Shown: positions 54,130 to 64,000 of the stretch, piece after piece
Position numbering within the stretch: position 1 is the stretch's first letter
Layout: each line of letters opens with the position of its first letter
Assembly (NCBI GenBank): GCA_016946835.1
Contig: JACVTC010000013.1
Location: forward strand, 827,501 to 891,500
DNA: 64,000 bases
Reading direction: 5' to 3'
From: Neocallimastix lanati (nom. inval.)
Lineage: Eukaryota > Neocallimastigomycota > Neocallimastigomycetes > Neocallimastigales > Neocallimastigaceae
Notes under the pieces: model-generated
What the model was told of the DNA's origin: nothing
What the model saw: the letters and a program-made list of their open reading frames with translations, nothing else
The model's database searches: none
Program-made: the position numbers and the translations under genes

Positions 54130-54489
54130 TATAATAAATATATATATATATATATTTAATTATTAATTATTAATTAAATTATTTTTGTATATTTAATAAT
54201 TATTGTTATATATGTTAATGACTTATTAAATCAATATATTAATTTAAAATATTATTTTTTTTTTTTTTCATTGTTTTATTCTAATTATTTTAAAATATTT
54301 AATATTATTTTAATCATTTCATAAAAAATGATCATCATTTATAATAAATTCAACGATTGATTATTAAAATAAAATATAATAAAATATAAATATTTTATTT
54401 AATTTTATTTTATTTTATTTTATTTTATTCAATTTGTATTTTATATTTATATTTTTTCTACTATTTATTTTATTTTATTTTATTTTATT

Positions 54490-54532
<43 letters not shown>

Positions 54533-54836
54533 GGTTTACCTGTTGATTTTAGAATGAGCTTTGGTAGAGGATTAAATCAAAAAGCAAAAATTATTGCTAT
54601 TAACAGATCAAATGAAACTTTAAATATGAATTCTGATATTTATTGGAAACCAACATTAAAGGTACATTCTGATGGTGCTTCCTTCTTAACGGCACTTTCC
54701 AAATCTGAAAAAGTTACTTCTCGTGAATTCAACCTTGAATTCAATACTCAATTAAGAAAGGCTGAATTAGAAGAAAAACAAAAATTAACGTAAATATTTA
54801 AATATTTATTACTACTACTACTACTACTACTACTAC

Positions 54837-54867
<31 letters not shown>

Positions 54868-54970
54868 TAATAATAATAATAAATAATAATAATAATAATA
54901 AATAATAATAATAATAATAATAATAAATAATAATAATAAATAAATAAATAAAAAAAAATAAATAAAAAAA

Positions 54971-55001
<31 letters not shown>

Positions 55002-55002
55002 T

Positions 55003-55052
<50 letters not shown>

Positions 55053-55911
55053 TAAGAGAATAAAATATAGATTTATATAATTTTATTATCAATTAATTTA
55101 TAAATAATAATGATATTTTTTTTTATAAATATTTAAAAAAAAAAAATTAATATAAAAATATTTTTTTAAAAAAAAAAAAAAAAATTTAAATCTAATAAGT
55201 AAAAAGGTTAATAATGCACAAAATGTTGAATCCTATGGTAAGGTCAACCCATTAGTATTCCTATCGAAACTTAATGAAAAGATTGAACAAGTTAGAGCAA
55301 GAGATAATAAGGATATCATTATTGTTGCTGATGGGGGTGACTTCATCGGTACTGCAGCTAAATTTTTTTGGCCAACAAAACCACTTCAATGGTTGGATCC
55401 TGGATTATTTGGTACTCTTGGTGTTGGTGGTGGCTTTGCTCTTGGTGCGAAATTAGTTGCTAATGAAAATAACCGAGATACGGATGTATGGCTTTTGTAC
55501 GGTGATGGTACTGCCGGTTACAGTATTGCTGAAGTGGATACCTTTGTACGTCATAAACTACAAGTTAATATATGTATTGGTAATGATGCCTGTTGGACTC
55601 AAGTTTGTCGACAACAAAAGCCACTCTTTGACGGTTCGGATGTTGCTTGTCCGTTGGAAGAACGTCACTATGAAGTGGTTGGTGCCGGTTATGGTGGTAA
55701 GGGATATTTAATTGGAGCATGTAAACCAGAAGAAGGAGAAGAAGAAGATAAGAAGAATGAAGAAACCAACTTTACCAAATATGTCATTGAACAAAAGTTA
55801 ACAGAATTCTTTGATATGAAAAGTCAATATGCCCAACGACCCATCATTATGAACGTTATGATAGATGGAGGTTCCATTGAAAAGTTTAGAAAGACAGCCA
55901 AATATATTTAA
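51929..55911 (+). CDS. ThDP-dependent acetolactate synthase-like / 2-hydroxyacyl-CoA lyase 2 (ILVBL family), 8 exons
   Basis: Exons are 51929-51932, 52071-52171, 52302-52406, 52554-52607, 52859-52936, 53298-54024, 54534-54789 and 55200-55911. The sum is 2037 nt and the frame closes at 678 aa. A hydrophobic N-terminus (AAICTLLALTAGKATCTL) may be the membrane anchor seen in ILVBL. The ThDP pyrimidine domain has TLTGGHISP and DTRHEVTAVYAADAMARL, with activating Glu88. The central domain is about 245-440. The ThDP pyrophosphate domain has GDG at 543-545 and N570 (GNDACWTQ), the Mg-binding motif. The collinear text VLGSQVMLPP, MARGLLSD, DFRMSFGR, VADGGDFIGTAA and LDPGLFGTLGVGGGFALGAK is typical of ILVBL rather than of true acetolactate synthase or peroxisomal HACL1. 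Expected chemistry is cleavage of 2-hydroxyacyl-CoA to formyl-CoA and an aldehyde. All catalytic residues I can judge are intact. Confidence 0.92.
53107..53265 (+). repeat. (ATT)n followed by CT/CA-rich tract in intron 5 of the ILVBL-like gene
   Basis: (ATT)n at 53119-53158 then tcatcactctcactctcatt and similar, continuing as cacacacacactctcttt. It is pyrimidine-rich and ends about 30 bp before the acceptor of exon 6. Confidence 0.85.
54809..55050. repeat. (TAC)n/(TAA)n trinucleotide expansion in intron 7
   Basis: About 8 TAC units, then some 200 bp of TAA units with AAAT interruptions. It produces an antisense Ile/Tyr-repeat open frame that is not a gene. Confidence 0.9.
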
Positions 55912-56027
55912 ACAAAAATAAAAAAAAAAAAAAAAAGGTGAAAAAAATATAAATAATAAAAAAATAAAAAAAAATAAAAAATAAAATAAAATAAATTAAA
56001 TTAAAATTAATAATAATAATCATTAAA

Positions 56028-56063
<36 letters not shown>

Positions 56064-56143
56064 TTATTTTGATTTATTATACTTTTATATATATTTTTTT
56101 TTTTAATGAATAATAATAATAAAAATTTAAAACGAAATCTTTG

Positions 56144-56179
<36 letters not shown>

Positions 56180-56287
56180 TAAACATTTATAAATGTGATA
56201 AAAGAAAAAAAAAAAAAAAAGTGCAATATATCTTTCAAAAAATATATATATATATATATATATATAAAAACGAAATATGTATACAAA

Positions 56288-56322
<35 letters not shown>

Positions 56323-56516
56323 TTCTTTTCTTTTTATTTTACTACTTTATTCTACTATTTTATTTTTCTTTTTTTTTATTTATTTATTTATTTTTTTTTA
56401 TTTGTAATTAGATAATTAAGTTTATGTTATGTTGTATTAAGCAAAAAGGAACCTATATTTAAATATAAGTATTAATAAATTTATCTTTTATCTTTATATA
56501 AAAAACATATTCCTTT

Positions 56517-56562
<46 letters not shown>

Positions 56563-56750
56563 AAAAAAAAAAAAATAGAATTATTATATTTATTATACAA
56601 ATAAGAGAATGTATCTTAAACTCTTTAATATATATATATATTATATATATATATAATTATTTTCATTAAAATATTATTAAAAATATATATATATTCAAAT
56701 TCATAAAATAAAAATAAAAAATAAAAATAAATAGTATATATAAAAAAAAA
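55912..56750. other. Intergenic A/T-rich DNA downstream of the ILVBL-like gene
   Basis: T-runs at 56031-56062 and 56518-56561, (TA)n at 56243-56266, (TTA)n at 56289-56322. No gene seen. Confidence 0.75.
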
Positions 56751-56754
56751 TTTA

Positions 56755-56974
56755 GAGGAATTTTAATTTATGAACTTCACTATGGATTTAATTATTAAGC
56801 ATAAATAGTATAAATAAAAAATTAAATTGGGATGATTACTAAAGCGATATTTATTTAAATAAAAAAAAATATATAAAAATATATTTAAGGAAATAGTGGT
56901 ATTTATTATATAACGATGATTTTATTTGTAAGAATTAATTTGACATTTTTTTTTTTAAATAAAAAATTTAAAAA

Positions 56975-57018
<44 letters not shown>

Positions 57019-58880
57019 TTTTATCTTTTTTTTTCCATTTTTGATTTAGCAATTTATTATAAATAATATATATGTATATAATGTTCCTCCTATTTATATT
57101 AAATTTATGTGCTTACCGTGGAATTAATATAAAAATAAATTTTGATAATTACTAAAACTACATAAATAAAAATAAAAAAAATATATTTAAGGAAATAGTG
57201 ATTTTTTATTATATATATATATATATATATACATAATTGAAATAATACGAATTTTTTTTTTTTTTTAATTTTTTTATTTTGACATTTTATTTAATAAAAG
57301 TTTCAAAAAATTTTTTTTAATTTTTTTTTTTTTTTTTTTTTTTTTTTTGATAATTGATAAGTCAAAAATAAAATAAAATAAAATAAAGAAATTATTAAAG
57401 ATATATAAATAATAATCTCCCAATATATATTAAATATATGTACTATAATGTGGATTCGATTATATATTTTTAGTAATCATCATTCTTTATTTTTATTAAT
57501 AATCTATATGTAAAAATATATATAAATATAAATACATATAAAAAATATATTTATTTAAAGAATAATGGTTTTATTCTATAAATATAAGTATTATTTTGAC
57601 ATTTAGATAATGATGGAATTAAGATTTATATTTTGAATTCTCCATTTTTTGACTTAACAAAGTTTAAAAAAAAAAAAAAAAAAAAAGTATTTTATTCATA
57701 TAAATATCTCCCAATTTATATTAAATTTATTTTGTCACCTTTCATCTTTATTTTTCTTTTTATTTATTATTATTAAAATTATAGTATTAATAATTCTCTA
57801 TAATAATATTACAAATATATATATATATAAATAAATTTATTTCATTGTCCCATAAGGTTTCTAGATCGACCCCACGACTACAATTTATATGGAACGATTT
57901 TCATCCTTCTATGATGTTTTTCCAAATAAATGAAGTTGGTGGACGCTTATCATTGTAAATATTCCTTTTGTTAGACGATGTAATTACTAGTTCAGAGAGC
58001 ACTTGATTTATGCGAGGATTAGTGTAGCTTGTTTCTCTCTCAAATGATGGTTCATGATATCATTGAAAAGAAGCCTATCCTATAAAACGGTATATTGGGA
58101 GTGCCATTCATATTAGCCTTGCTTAGATAGAGGTCCATGTCTAATTAATAATTATACAATTTAAAAAAAAAATATTTTAATATTAATAATTATTCATATT
58201 TATTTTTATAATTAATATATATATAATTTTATATATAATTATTTTAAAATTAAATTTAAAAAAAAAAAAAATTTAAAAATAATGCTTTCTTTTAGATGAA
58301 AAAAAAAATTACATAATATTTTCTTATAATTATAAATTATAGATTATTTTTTTCTCTGTTTTATTTTATTTTATTAGAATTTTATTAATATTTAATTAAA
58401 TATTTTTAATCTTAAATGGAAGAACTAAAAATATTAAATATTAATATTTTGAACTTAGATAAAGTTTATTCCTAGTCTAAAAAAAAAAAAAAAAAAAAAA
58501 AAAATATTTTGAACTTTAAATTAAAGTTTATGTACTTCAATGTGAATGTGAGTTTTTTTTATATGTATTAATATATTTTTAGTAATCATCATATTCTCTA
58601 TTTATATAAAGTATAAATAAAAATGCCTGAAAAAAATATACATATATATATAATAATAGTTTTTATTATATAAATATTAATTAAATAGAAAAATTACTTT
58701 GAAATATAAATATTATTTGAATAGAAAAAAATTACATTGAAATTTAAGTAATAATGAAATTAGGTTTCAATAAAAATTTGAATTATGTTCGCCATTTTTG
58801 ACTAATGAAGGCTTTAAATAAATAAATAAAAAAAATAAAATAAAAATAATATATATAATAGTCTCTTTAACTTGGGTTAA
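56755..58880. repeat. Diverged local repeats of ~330 bp, four to five copies
   Basis: Similar blocks recur in the same order. A start block 'tatattaaatttatgtgctt' or similar occurs at about 56765, 57085, 57420, 57705 and 58510. Then come a block like 'tagtaatcatcat', an 'aaggaaatagtg' or 'aagaataatgg' block, a 'tttgacattt' block, a poly-T run, and a closing block 'ccatttttgacttaacaa' (57035, 57350, 57645, 58795). Copy R1-2 is inserted between the last two. No coding frame is conserved. Confidence 0.55.
57849..58140. repeat. Dispersed repeat R1, copy 2
   Basis: It aligns with 17095-17430 over nearly its whole length in the same orientation (ataaggtttctagatcgacc ... cttgcttagatagaggtc). It has no poly-A run at the place where copy 1 carries about 40 A. 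Confidence 0.65.
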
Positions 58881-59084
58881 ATTTAATCTTTCACTTTTCT
58901 TAATTCTTTTTTCTTTTTATACATTACTTTTAAAATGATAATAATTATGATTTCTCAATAAAAATATTCATATAAATTTATTTTATTGATTAGTGTATAG
59001 AAATACTAATAATTATAAAAAGATTACACTTTCAAAAAGATATTTATTATAAAAAATTGTTTGAACAAATAATATATAATGTAA

Positions 59085-59160
59085 TAATAGTAATAGTAAT
59101 AGTAATAGTAATAGTAATAGTAATAGTAATCGTAATCGTAATAATAATAATAATAATAAT
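59085..59160. repeat. (TAATAG)n hexanucleotide microsatellite
   Basis: About seven 'taatag' units followed by 'taatcg' variants and (TAA)n. Confidence 0.9.
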
Positions 59161-59674
59161 ATGACAATTATTTTGAATATTTATATAATAAATTATTAAG
59201 TAAAAATAAAAATAAAAAAAAAATGTGGATGATAATCATACTCTTTAATATTTTTTAAATTTTTTTAATTATTATTTTTAAATTTTTTTAATTTTTGACA
59301 TTTATGTTAATTTTTTTGGTAACAATACTTGTATATATTATCAATATATTGTTAATATATGAATTGCTGATAATGTATAAAATAAAGTAATAATATTAAA
59401 TAAATTTCTATATATAGAAACTGTTAATTATTAATTCGTATAAATTAAAGTTTCATGAATCACTTTTTTAAAAAAAAATTAAAATGGAAATATTAATAAT
59501 AATAAATAAATAATAAATAAATAATAAATAAATTAATAAATAAATAATAAATAAATTAATAAATAAATTAATAAATAAATAAATAAATAAGTAAATAATA
59601 ATAAATAAGTAAATAAATAAGTAAATAAATAAATAAATAAATATTAATTTTTAAATTTAAAATGAAAATAAATC

Positions 59675-59755
59675 TTAAAAAAATTTAATTTTTATTTCTT
59701 CAAGTGTAACAACAGTATTAGTAATCGTTAAGTTTGATCTCTCTTCAATGGACAT
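59675..59755 (-). pseudogene. Short coding-like remnant
   Basis: ATG opens MSIEERSNLTITNTVVTLEE and ends after 26 codons in poly-T-derived Phe. Codons are mixed in a region where everything else is A/T repeats, suggesting a first exon or dead fragment. Function unknown. Confidence 0.25.
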
Positions 59756-60574
59756 AATTTCCGTTATTATTATTCATAATAAAAGTAAGAACAAATAAAA
59801 AAAAAAAAAAAAAAAAAAAATTGGGGGAAAAACTAATTTATCTATTTATAAATTAATATCTATATTATTTATAAATAATCCTAAATTTTTATTCTTTATA
59901 TAATTATTCTATATTTTATAAGATTATGACTATTTAATTATATTTAATTATAATGTTTTTTTATTTTTTATCTAAATTTTAAACTTTTGGCCCATATCTA
60001 TAATATAATTAAATAATAAATAATAAATAATAAGTAATTATAAAATAAAAAGTTTGACAATTGATACTATCTATTTTTATTATTATAATTATGATCTATA
60101 TAAGTAAGTAAAAAAAAAAAAAAAAAAATACATGGAAATAATAAATTATTATTTGCAAATCATTAATATAAAGGATAAATTCATTATTAAATTATAAAAT
60201 ATTGAATATTAAATATAGAATAATAAATTATTATAAAATAATAAAATAAGAATATGTATATAATATATATAATATTATATTGTATTAATTATCAAAAATA
60301 TTATTAATAAGTATTTTTTAATATTATTATATTTTATTTCATTTATTATAATAAATTGATAAATAATAATTATGAAAATGTTTTTGTTTTTATTTATTAA
60401 AATAATAAATTGAAAAATTAAAAGTAATAATATTATTTATATTACTATAAATATTGTATAATTACTTTTCATTTTATTGTAATAACTCATTATTAATTTC
60501 ATGTTTTTTTGGGGGAAGAGTACAAAAAAAAAATTATTTTTATTATTTATAATTATTTTAATAATAATTATAAT

Positions 60575-60955
60575 AAATAATAAATAAATAATAATAAATA
60601 AATAATAATAAATAATAAATAATAAATAATAAATAATAAATAATTAAATAATTGAATAATAAATAATAAAAAGAGTATTCATTAATAAATAATAAATAAT
60701 AAATAATTGAATAATAAATAATAAATAATAAATAATAAATAATAAATAATAAATAATAAATAATAAATAATAAATAATAAATAATAAATAATAATTATTA
60801 AATAATTGATAATAAATATTAAATAAATAATAAAAAGAGTATTTATTAATAAATAATTAATAATAAATAAATAATAAATAATAAATAATAAATAAATAAT
60901 AAAAAGAGTATTTATTAATTAATAATTAAATAATAATAAATAATAAATAATAGCT
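60575..60955 (+). repeat. A/T satellite, forward orientation (left arm of pair C)
   Basis: AATAAAT heptamers with 'aaaaagagtatttattaata' at 60668, 60834 and 60901 (the first as 'gagtattcattaataaataa'). Confidence 0.85.
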
Positions 60956-61985
60956 GATAATAATAATAATATTATTATTATACTTTTTTTTTTTTTATTC
61001 ATTAATAAAAACATGGACAATATAATTTCTTAATGGGTATCAGTAATATTCATCTCTTTTCTTATTTTATTTATGATTTAAAGTTTAATAGTCTAATAAA
61101 CTTTTTTATTAATAATGCTTCACACTCATTATTAAATCATTAATAGATTAATTCTTAAACTTTTTTTTTATTTTTTAAGATATAATATGAGGAAATTTAA
61201 TTTATTTAAATCTCCTAATTGAATTTAATTTAAATTAAATTAAAAATTTAATAAAATTTTTATTATACAATAAAATAATATATATTATCTATATATTAGT
61301 AATATAGTATTATTCTATTGTAATATATAATTAATATAATATGATGATAGATTTAAATTTACTTGTATCACTGTGAAATTAAAAAATTCTTCAAACAAGA
61401 CTTTTATCTCAGTCAGAAGCATTGAAATAAGTTTAAACTTTTCAGGCATTTAAAATACTTATTAATATTCAAAATAATTTAATATTACAAAGTATTTACT
61501 TATAAATTCTTTTATAAAAAAATGTCATTTTTATTCATTCTCTTTATTATTAAGACCATCGTAAAGTTTAAATGATATGAAGAGATGAAAAGAAAAAAAA
61601 AATATAAATCATGATTAATTTACATATTTAAAATTAAATAAACTTTAAAATGAAAATATATATATTATAAATGATGAAAAATAAAAAAAATATATATATA
61701 CATATTATTTAATAAAAATGATTAAATAGTAGTAGATAAATAATATTTTATATTTGTGAATATAAAATTAAATTGCTTATATTTATTAGCATAGAATAAA
61801 ATTTCAATAAAATTTATAATATTTAATATTCATAAATTGTAAATAATTAATTTAATATTGAGAAAAATTCATCTTCATAATAATTTGTCAAAAAAATAAA
61901 CATGATTAAGGATAATTATTTTCTATTTTCTATTCAAATTATTATCATGTTATTTCCTATTTTTTAAATTTTTTTTCTTTTTTTC

Positions 61986-62018
<33 letters not shown>

Positions 62019-63034
62019 AATGTTGAATGTATTGGGAAAAAAAGAAATGAGAATAAAAATTTTTAAATTACTTTAAATTATGAGTAATTACTGATTTATC
62101 GAATGAGAGAATAATGGACTAAAAAGTTTTATATATATATATATATTTAAATATTCAACATGTTAACTTGTATATATATTAGTTAATATCATTTCTTTAA
62201 ATAACTATATACATTAGTTTATATCATTTCTTTAAATAAGTTTTTATTTTTTTTAAGACATAAATATATCATATAAATATATATTAATTATATTCAAAAT
62301 CATAATCTATTTTTAATATTATAAAAAAAAAAAAAAAGTCTTTTTATATTATTAAACTTTTTATTATTATCAAATTGCTATTATTATTAAATTGCTATTA
62401 TTGTTATAATTATTATTATTAAACTATTACGAATTGACTTTATTATTATTATTTAATTAAATCTTATTATTACTAATTTCATTTAATAATTATTATATTA
62501 AAAAATATGAAATATATATTTTTTCATATGATAATAATAATAGACTATTACAGAGAGTGCATAATAAATAATTATAAGCTAATAATAAGCTATTACAGAA
62601 TTATAGAATGTATAATAAATAATTATAAGACTAATAATAAGCTATCAATTATTGAGAATTTAAGCCATGTCAATCTATAAATTATTTATAAATATATTTT
62701 TGTAATAGTATATAATAATATATTTTTTAGCCAATACTTTTATCTTAATTAATAAATAGTAATATATTAATAATTAATTAGTAATATATTTTAGTTGCAT
62801 ATTAGAATTAAATTAATCATTAGATTCCTAAAAAGAGACTTCTGAATTTTTAACTTATTTTATTATTTTTATTATGAAATAAAGTTTGTTTATTATTAAT
62901 ACTGATGCAGATATTAATAATAGTAACAAAATTAATATTACTAGTAATGTAATTTAAATCATTAACACATAATCCTAATTATTATTGTTTTTAATTTAGT
63001 ATTAATTTGTGTTTGATTCATTATTTAATTATTT
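60956..63034. other. Spacer between satellite arms of pair C, no gene
   Basis: A/T-rich. A plus-strand stretch at 61341-61452 is open for about 37 codons with mixed codons (FKFTCITVKLKNSS) but has no convincing start or continuation. A tandem ~45-bp repeat (atatacattagtttatatca) occurs at 62165-62240, and a similar duplicated motif with 'gctattacagaattatagaa' at 62540-62645. Confidence 0.6.
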
Positions 63035-63350
63035 AATTTTTTATTATTTATTATTTATTATTTATTATTTATTAATAAATACTCTTTTTATTATTTATTA
63101 TTTATTATTTATTAATAAATACTCTTTTTATTATTTATTATTTATTATTTATTAATAAATACTCTTTTTATTATTTATTATTTATTATTTATTAATAAAT
63201 ACTCTTTTTATTATTTATTATTTATTAATAAATACTCTTTTTATTATTTATTATTTATTAATAAATACTCTTTTTATTATTAATATTATTTTATTTTATT
63301 TTATTTTTATTTTATTATTTTATTATTTATTAATAAATATTACTAATTAT
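63035..63350 (-). repeat. A/T satellite, reverse orientation, 40-bp units (right arm of pair C)
   Basis: 'actctttttattatttatta' occurs at 63081, 63121, 63161 and 63201, exactly 40 bp apart, then at 33-bp spacing. The unit is the same as in the 43.3-43.6 kb array. Confidence 0.9.
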
Positions 63351-64000
63351 TTTTTATTATTTAATTATTTATTATTTAATTAATTTTTTTTTTATATTAC
63401 AAATTATGATAAGGCATGAATAATGATGCTATTAAATATTAATATGATGTGATTTTTATGGAAATTTTTTATATTTTTTTTTTATTTTTTTATTACATAT
63501 TCATCAATATAATATAATATGAATGTAATGTGATTTTTATTTTATTTAATTATAAATTAATAATAAAAATTATCAATATTAATTCTGTATTATATAAAAA
63601 CTTTATTTATTTATTTTTTTTTTTGACTATAAATATAACATAATTTCATTTTTAATTTTTGAATTTTCAAAAAGATTGTAGAATTTTTGAATTTATTATA
63701 TATATAAATTAAATATTATTTTATTATTTTTTTTTTTTTTTCTAAACATCCATTTAGATTTAAAAAAAAATTTTTAAAAGAATTTATATTTAATAATAAT
63801 TCGAATAATAATATAATATAACGATATATATTAAATGATATAGAAAAGTTAAATATGAAATATTAAAATAAGAATATAAAAAAATTAGTATAAATTCCTT
63901 TTTATACTCTTATTTTTATTTAAACAAAAAAAAAAAAAAAAAAAAGGAATTTAAATTATAGAAAAAAAAAAGGATAAAAAAGAATAAATTAAGAAAATAA
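63351..64000. other. Intergenic A/T-rich DNA to the window end
   Basis: Nothing recognised. Confidence 0.7.

Larger units (their letters stand above)
58881..60574. other. Intergenic A/T-rich DNA with microsatellites and one ORF remnant
   Basis: (TAATAG)n at 59085-59130, AAAT/AAT mixtures at 59495-59640. A 26-codon minus-strand reading at 59755-59675 is listed separately. No gene otherwise. Confidence 0.7.

Noticed and set aside
54748-55092. 114-codon antisense frame overlapping the ILVBL-like gene
   Set aside because: Generated by the intronic TAA/TAC repeat.
61341-61452. 37-codon open stretch with mixed codons (FKFTCITVKLKNSS)
   Set aside because: No plausible start, splice sites or family; may be chance or an old remnant.

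Overview
The window is a eukaryotic nuclear contig of extreme A+T content. Intergenic DNA is almost entirely A/T homopolymers and short A/T repeats; the genes are somewhat richer in G+C and carry GT..AG introns of about 130-510 bp. The gene content is fungal: a Kch1-type potassium transporter, MBF1 and a bZIP factor. Poly-Asn and poly-Thr runs are frequent and there is a possible flagellar gene. With the A+T content this points to a flagellated early-diverging fungus, most likely an anaerobic gut fungus (Neocallimastigomycota). That placement is inference, not something read directly from a marker.

Layout. 1-1193 (-): 5' part of a gene for a disordered protein with a Ser-Pro-Ser hexapeptide repeat. 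3.8-6.8 kb: decayed coding-like islands. 7967-10503 (-): three-exon Kch1-like membrane protein. 11.7-16.8 kb: a large A/T satellite field and a 1.2 kb element with 21-bp inverted ends. 17.0-20.3 kb: a dispersed repeat copy, two local tandem duplications and a 1.26 kb inverted-repeat transposon with a target-site duplication. 21504-23108 (-): two-exon membrane-anchored SET-domain protein. 26019-29804 and 30129-31094 (-): a 1261-residue bZIP protein and an Asn/Ser/Thr-rich protein. 35-39 kb: transposon graveyard with a broken non-LTR retrotransposon. 40186-40888 (-): MBF1. 41.5-46.5 kb: inverted satellite arms, an ankyrin fragment, and a 1.5 kb tract unlike anything else in the window. 47121-48712 (-): five-exon coiled-coil protein. 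50220-50735 (+): a decayed gene resembling a bacterial polymorphic-toxin immunity protein (DUF1910/DUF1911). 51929-55911 (+): eight-exon thiamine-diphosphate enzyme of the ILVBL/HACL2 type. 56.7-64 kb: diverged repeats and satellite, no convincing gene.

I reconstructed the splice structures by hand and checked them for reading-frame closure: Kch1-like 559 aa, SET protein 441 aa, MBF1 152 aa, coiled-coil protein 255 aa, ILVBL-like 678 aa. The genes look like independent housekeeping or regulatory loci; I see no operon-like or cluster logic. The best leads are the bacterial-type immunity pseudogene, the two inverted-repeat elements, the 40-bp satellite that recurs as inverted pairs, the homopolymer-free TpA-rich tract at 44.0-45.6 kb, and the transmembrane-SET architecture. 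I did not find a complete new multi-gene system.
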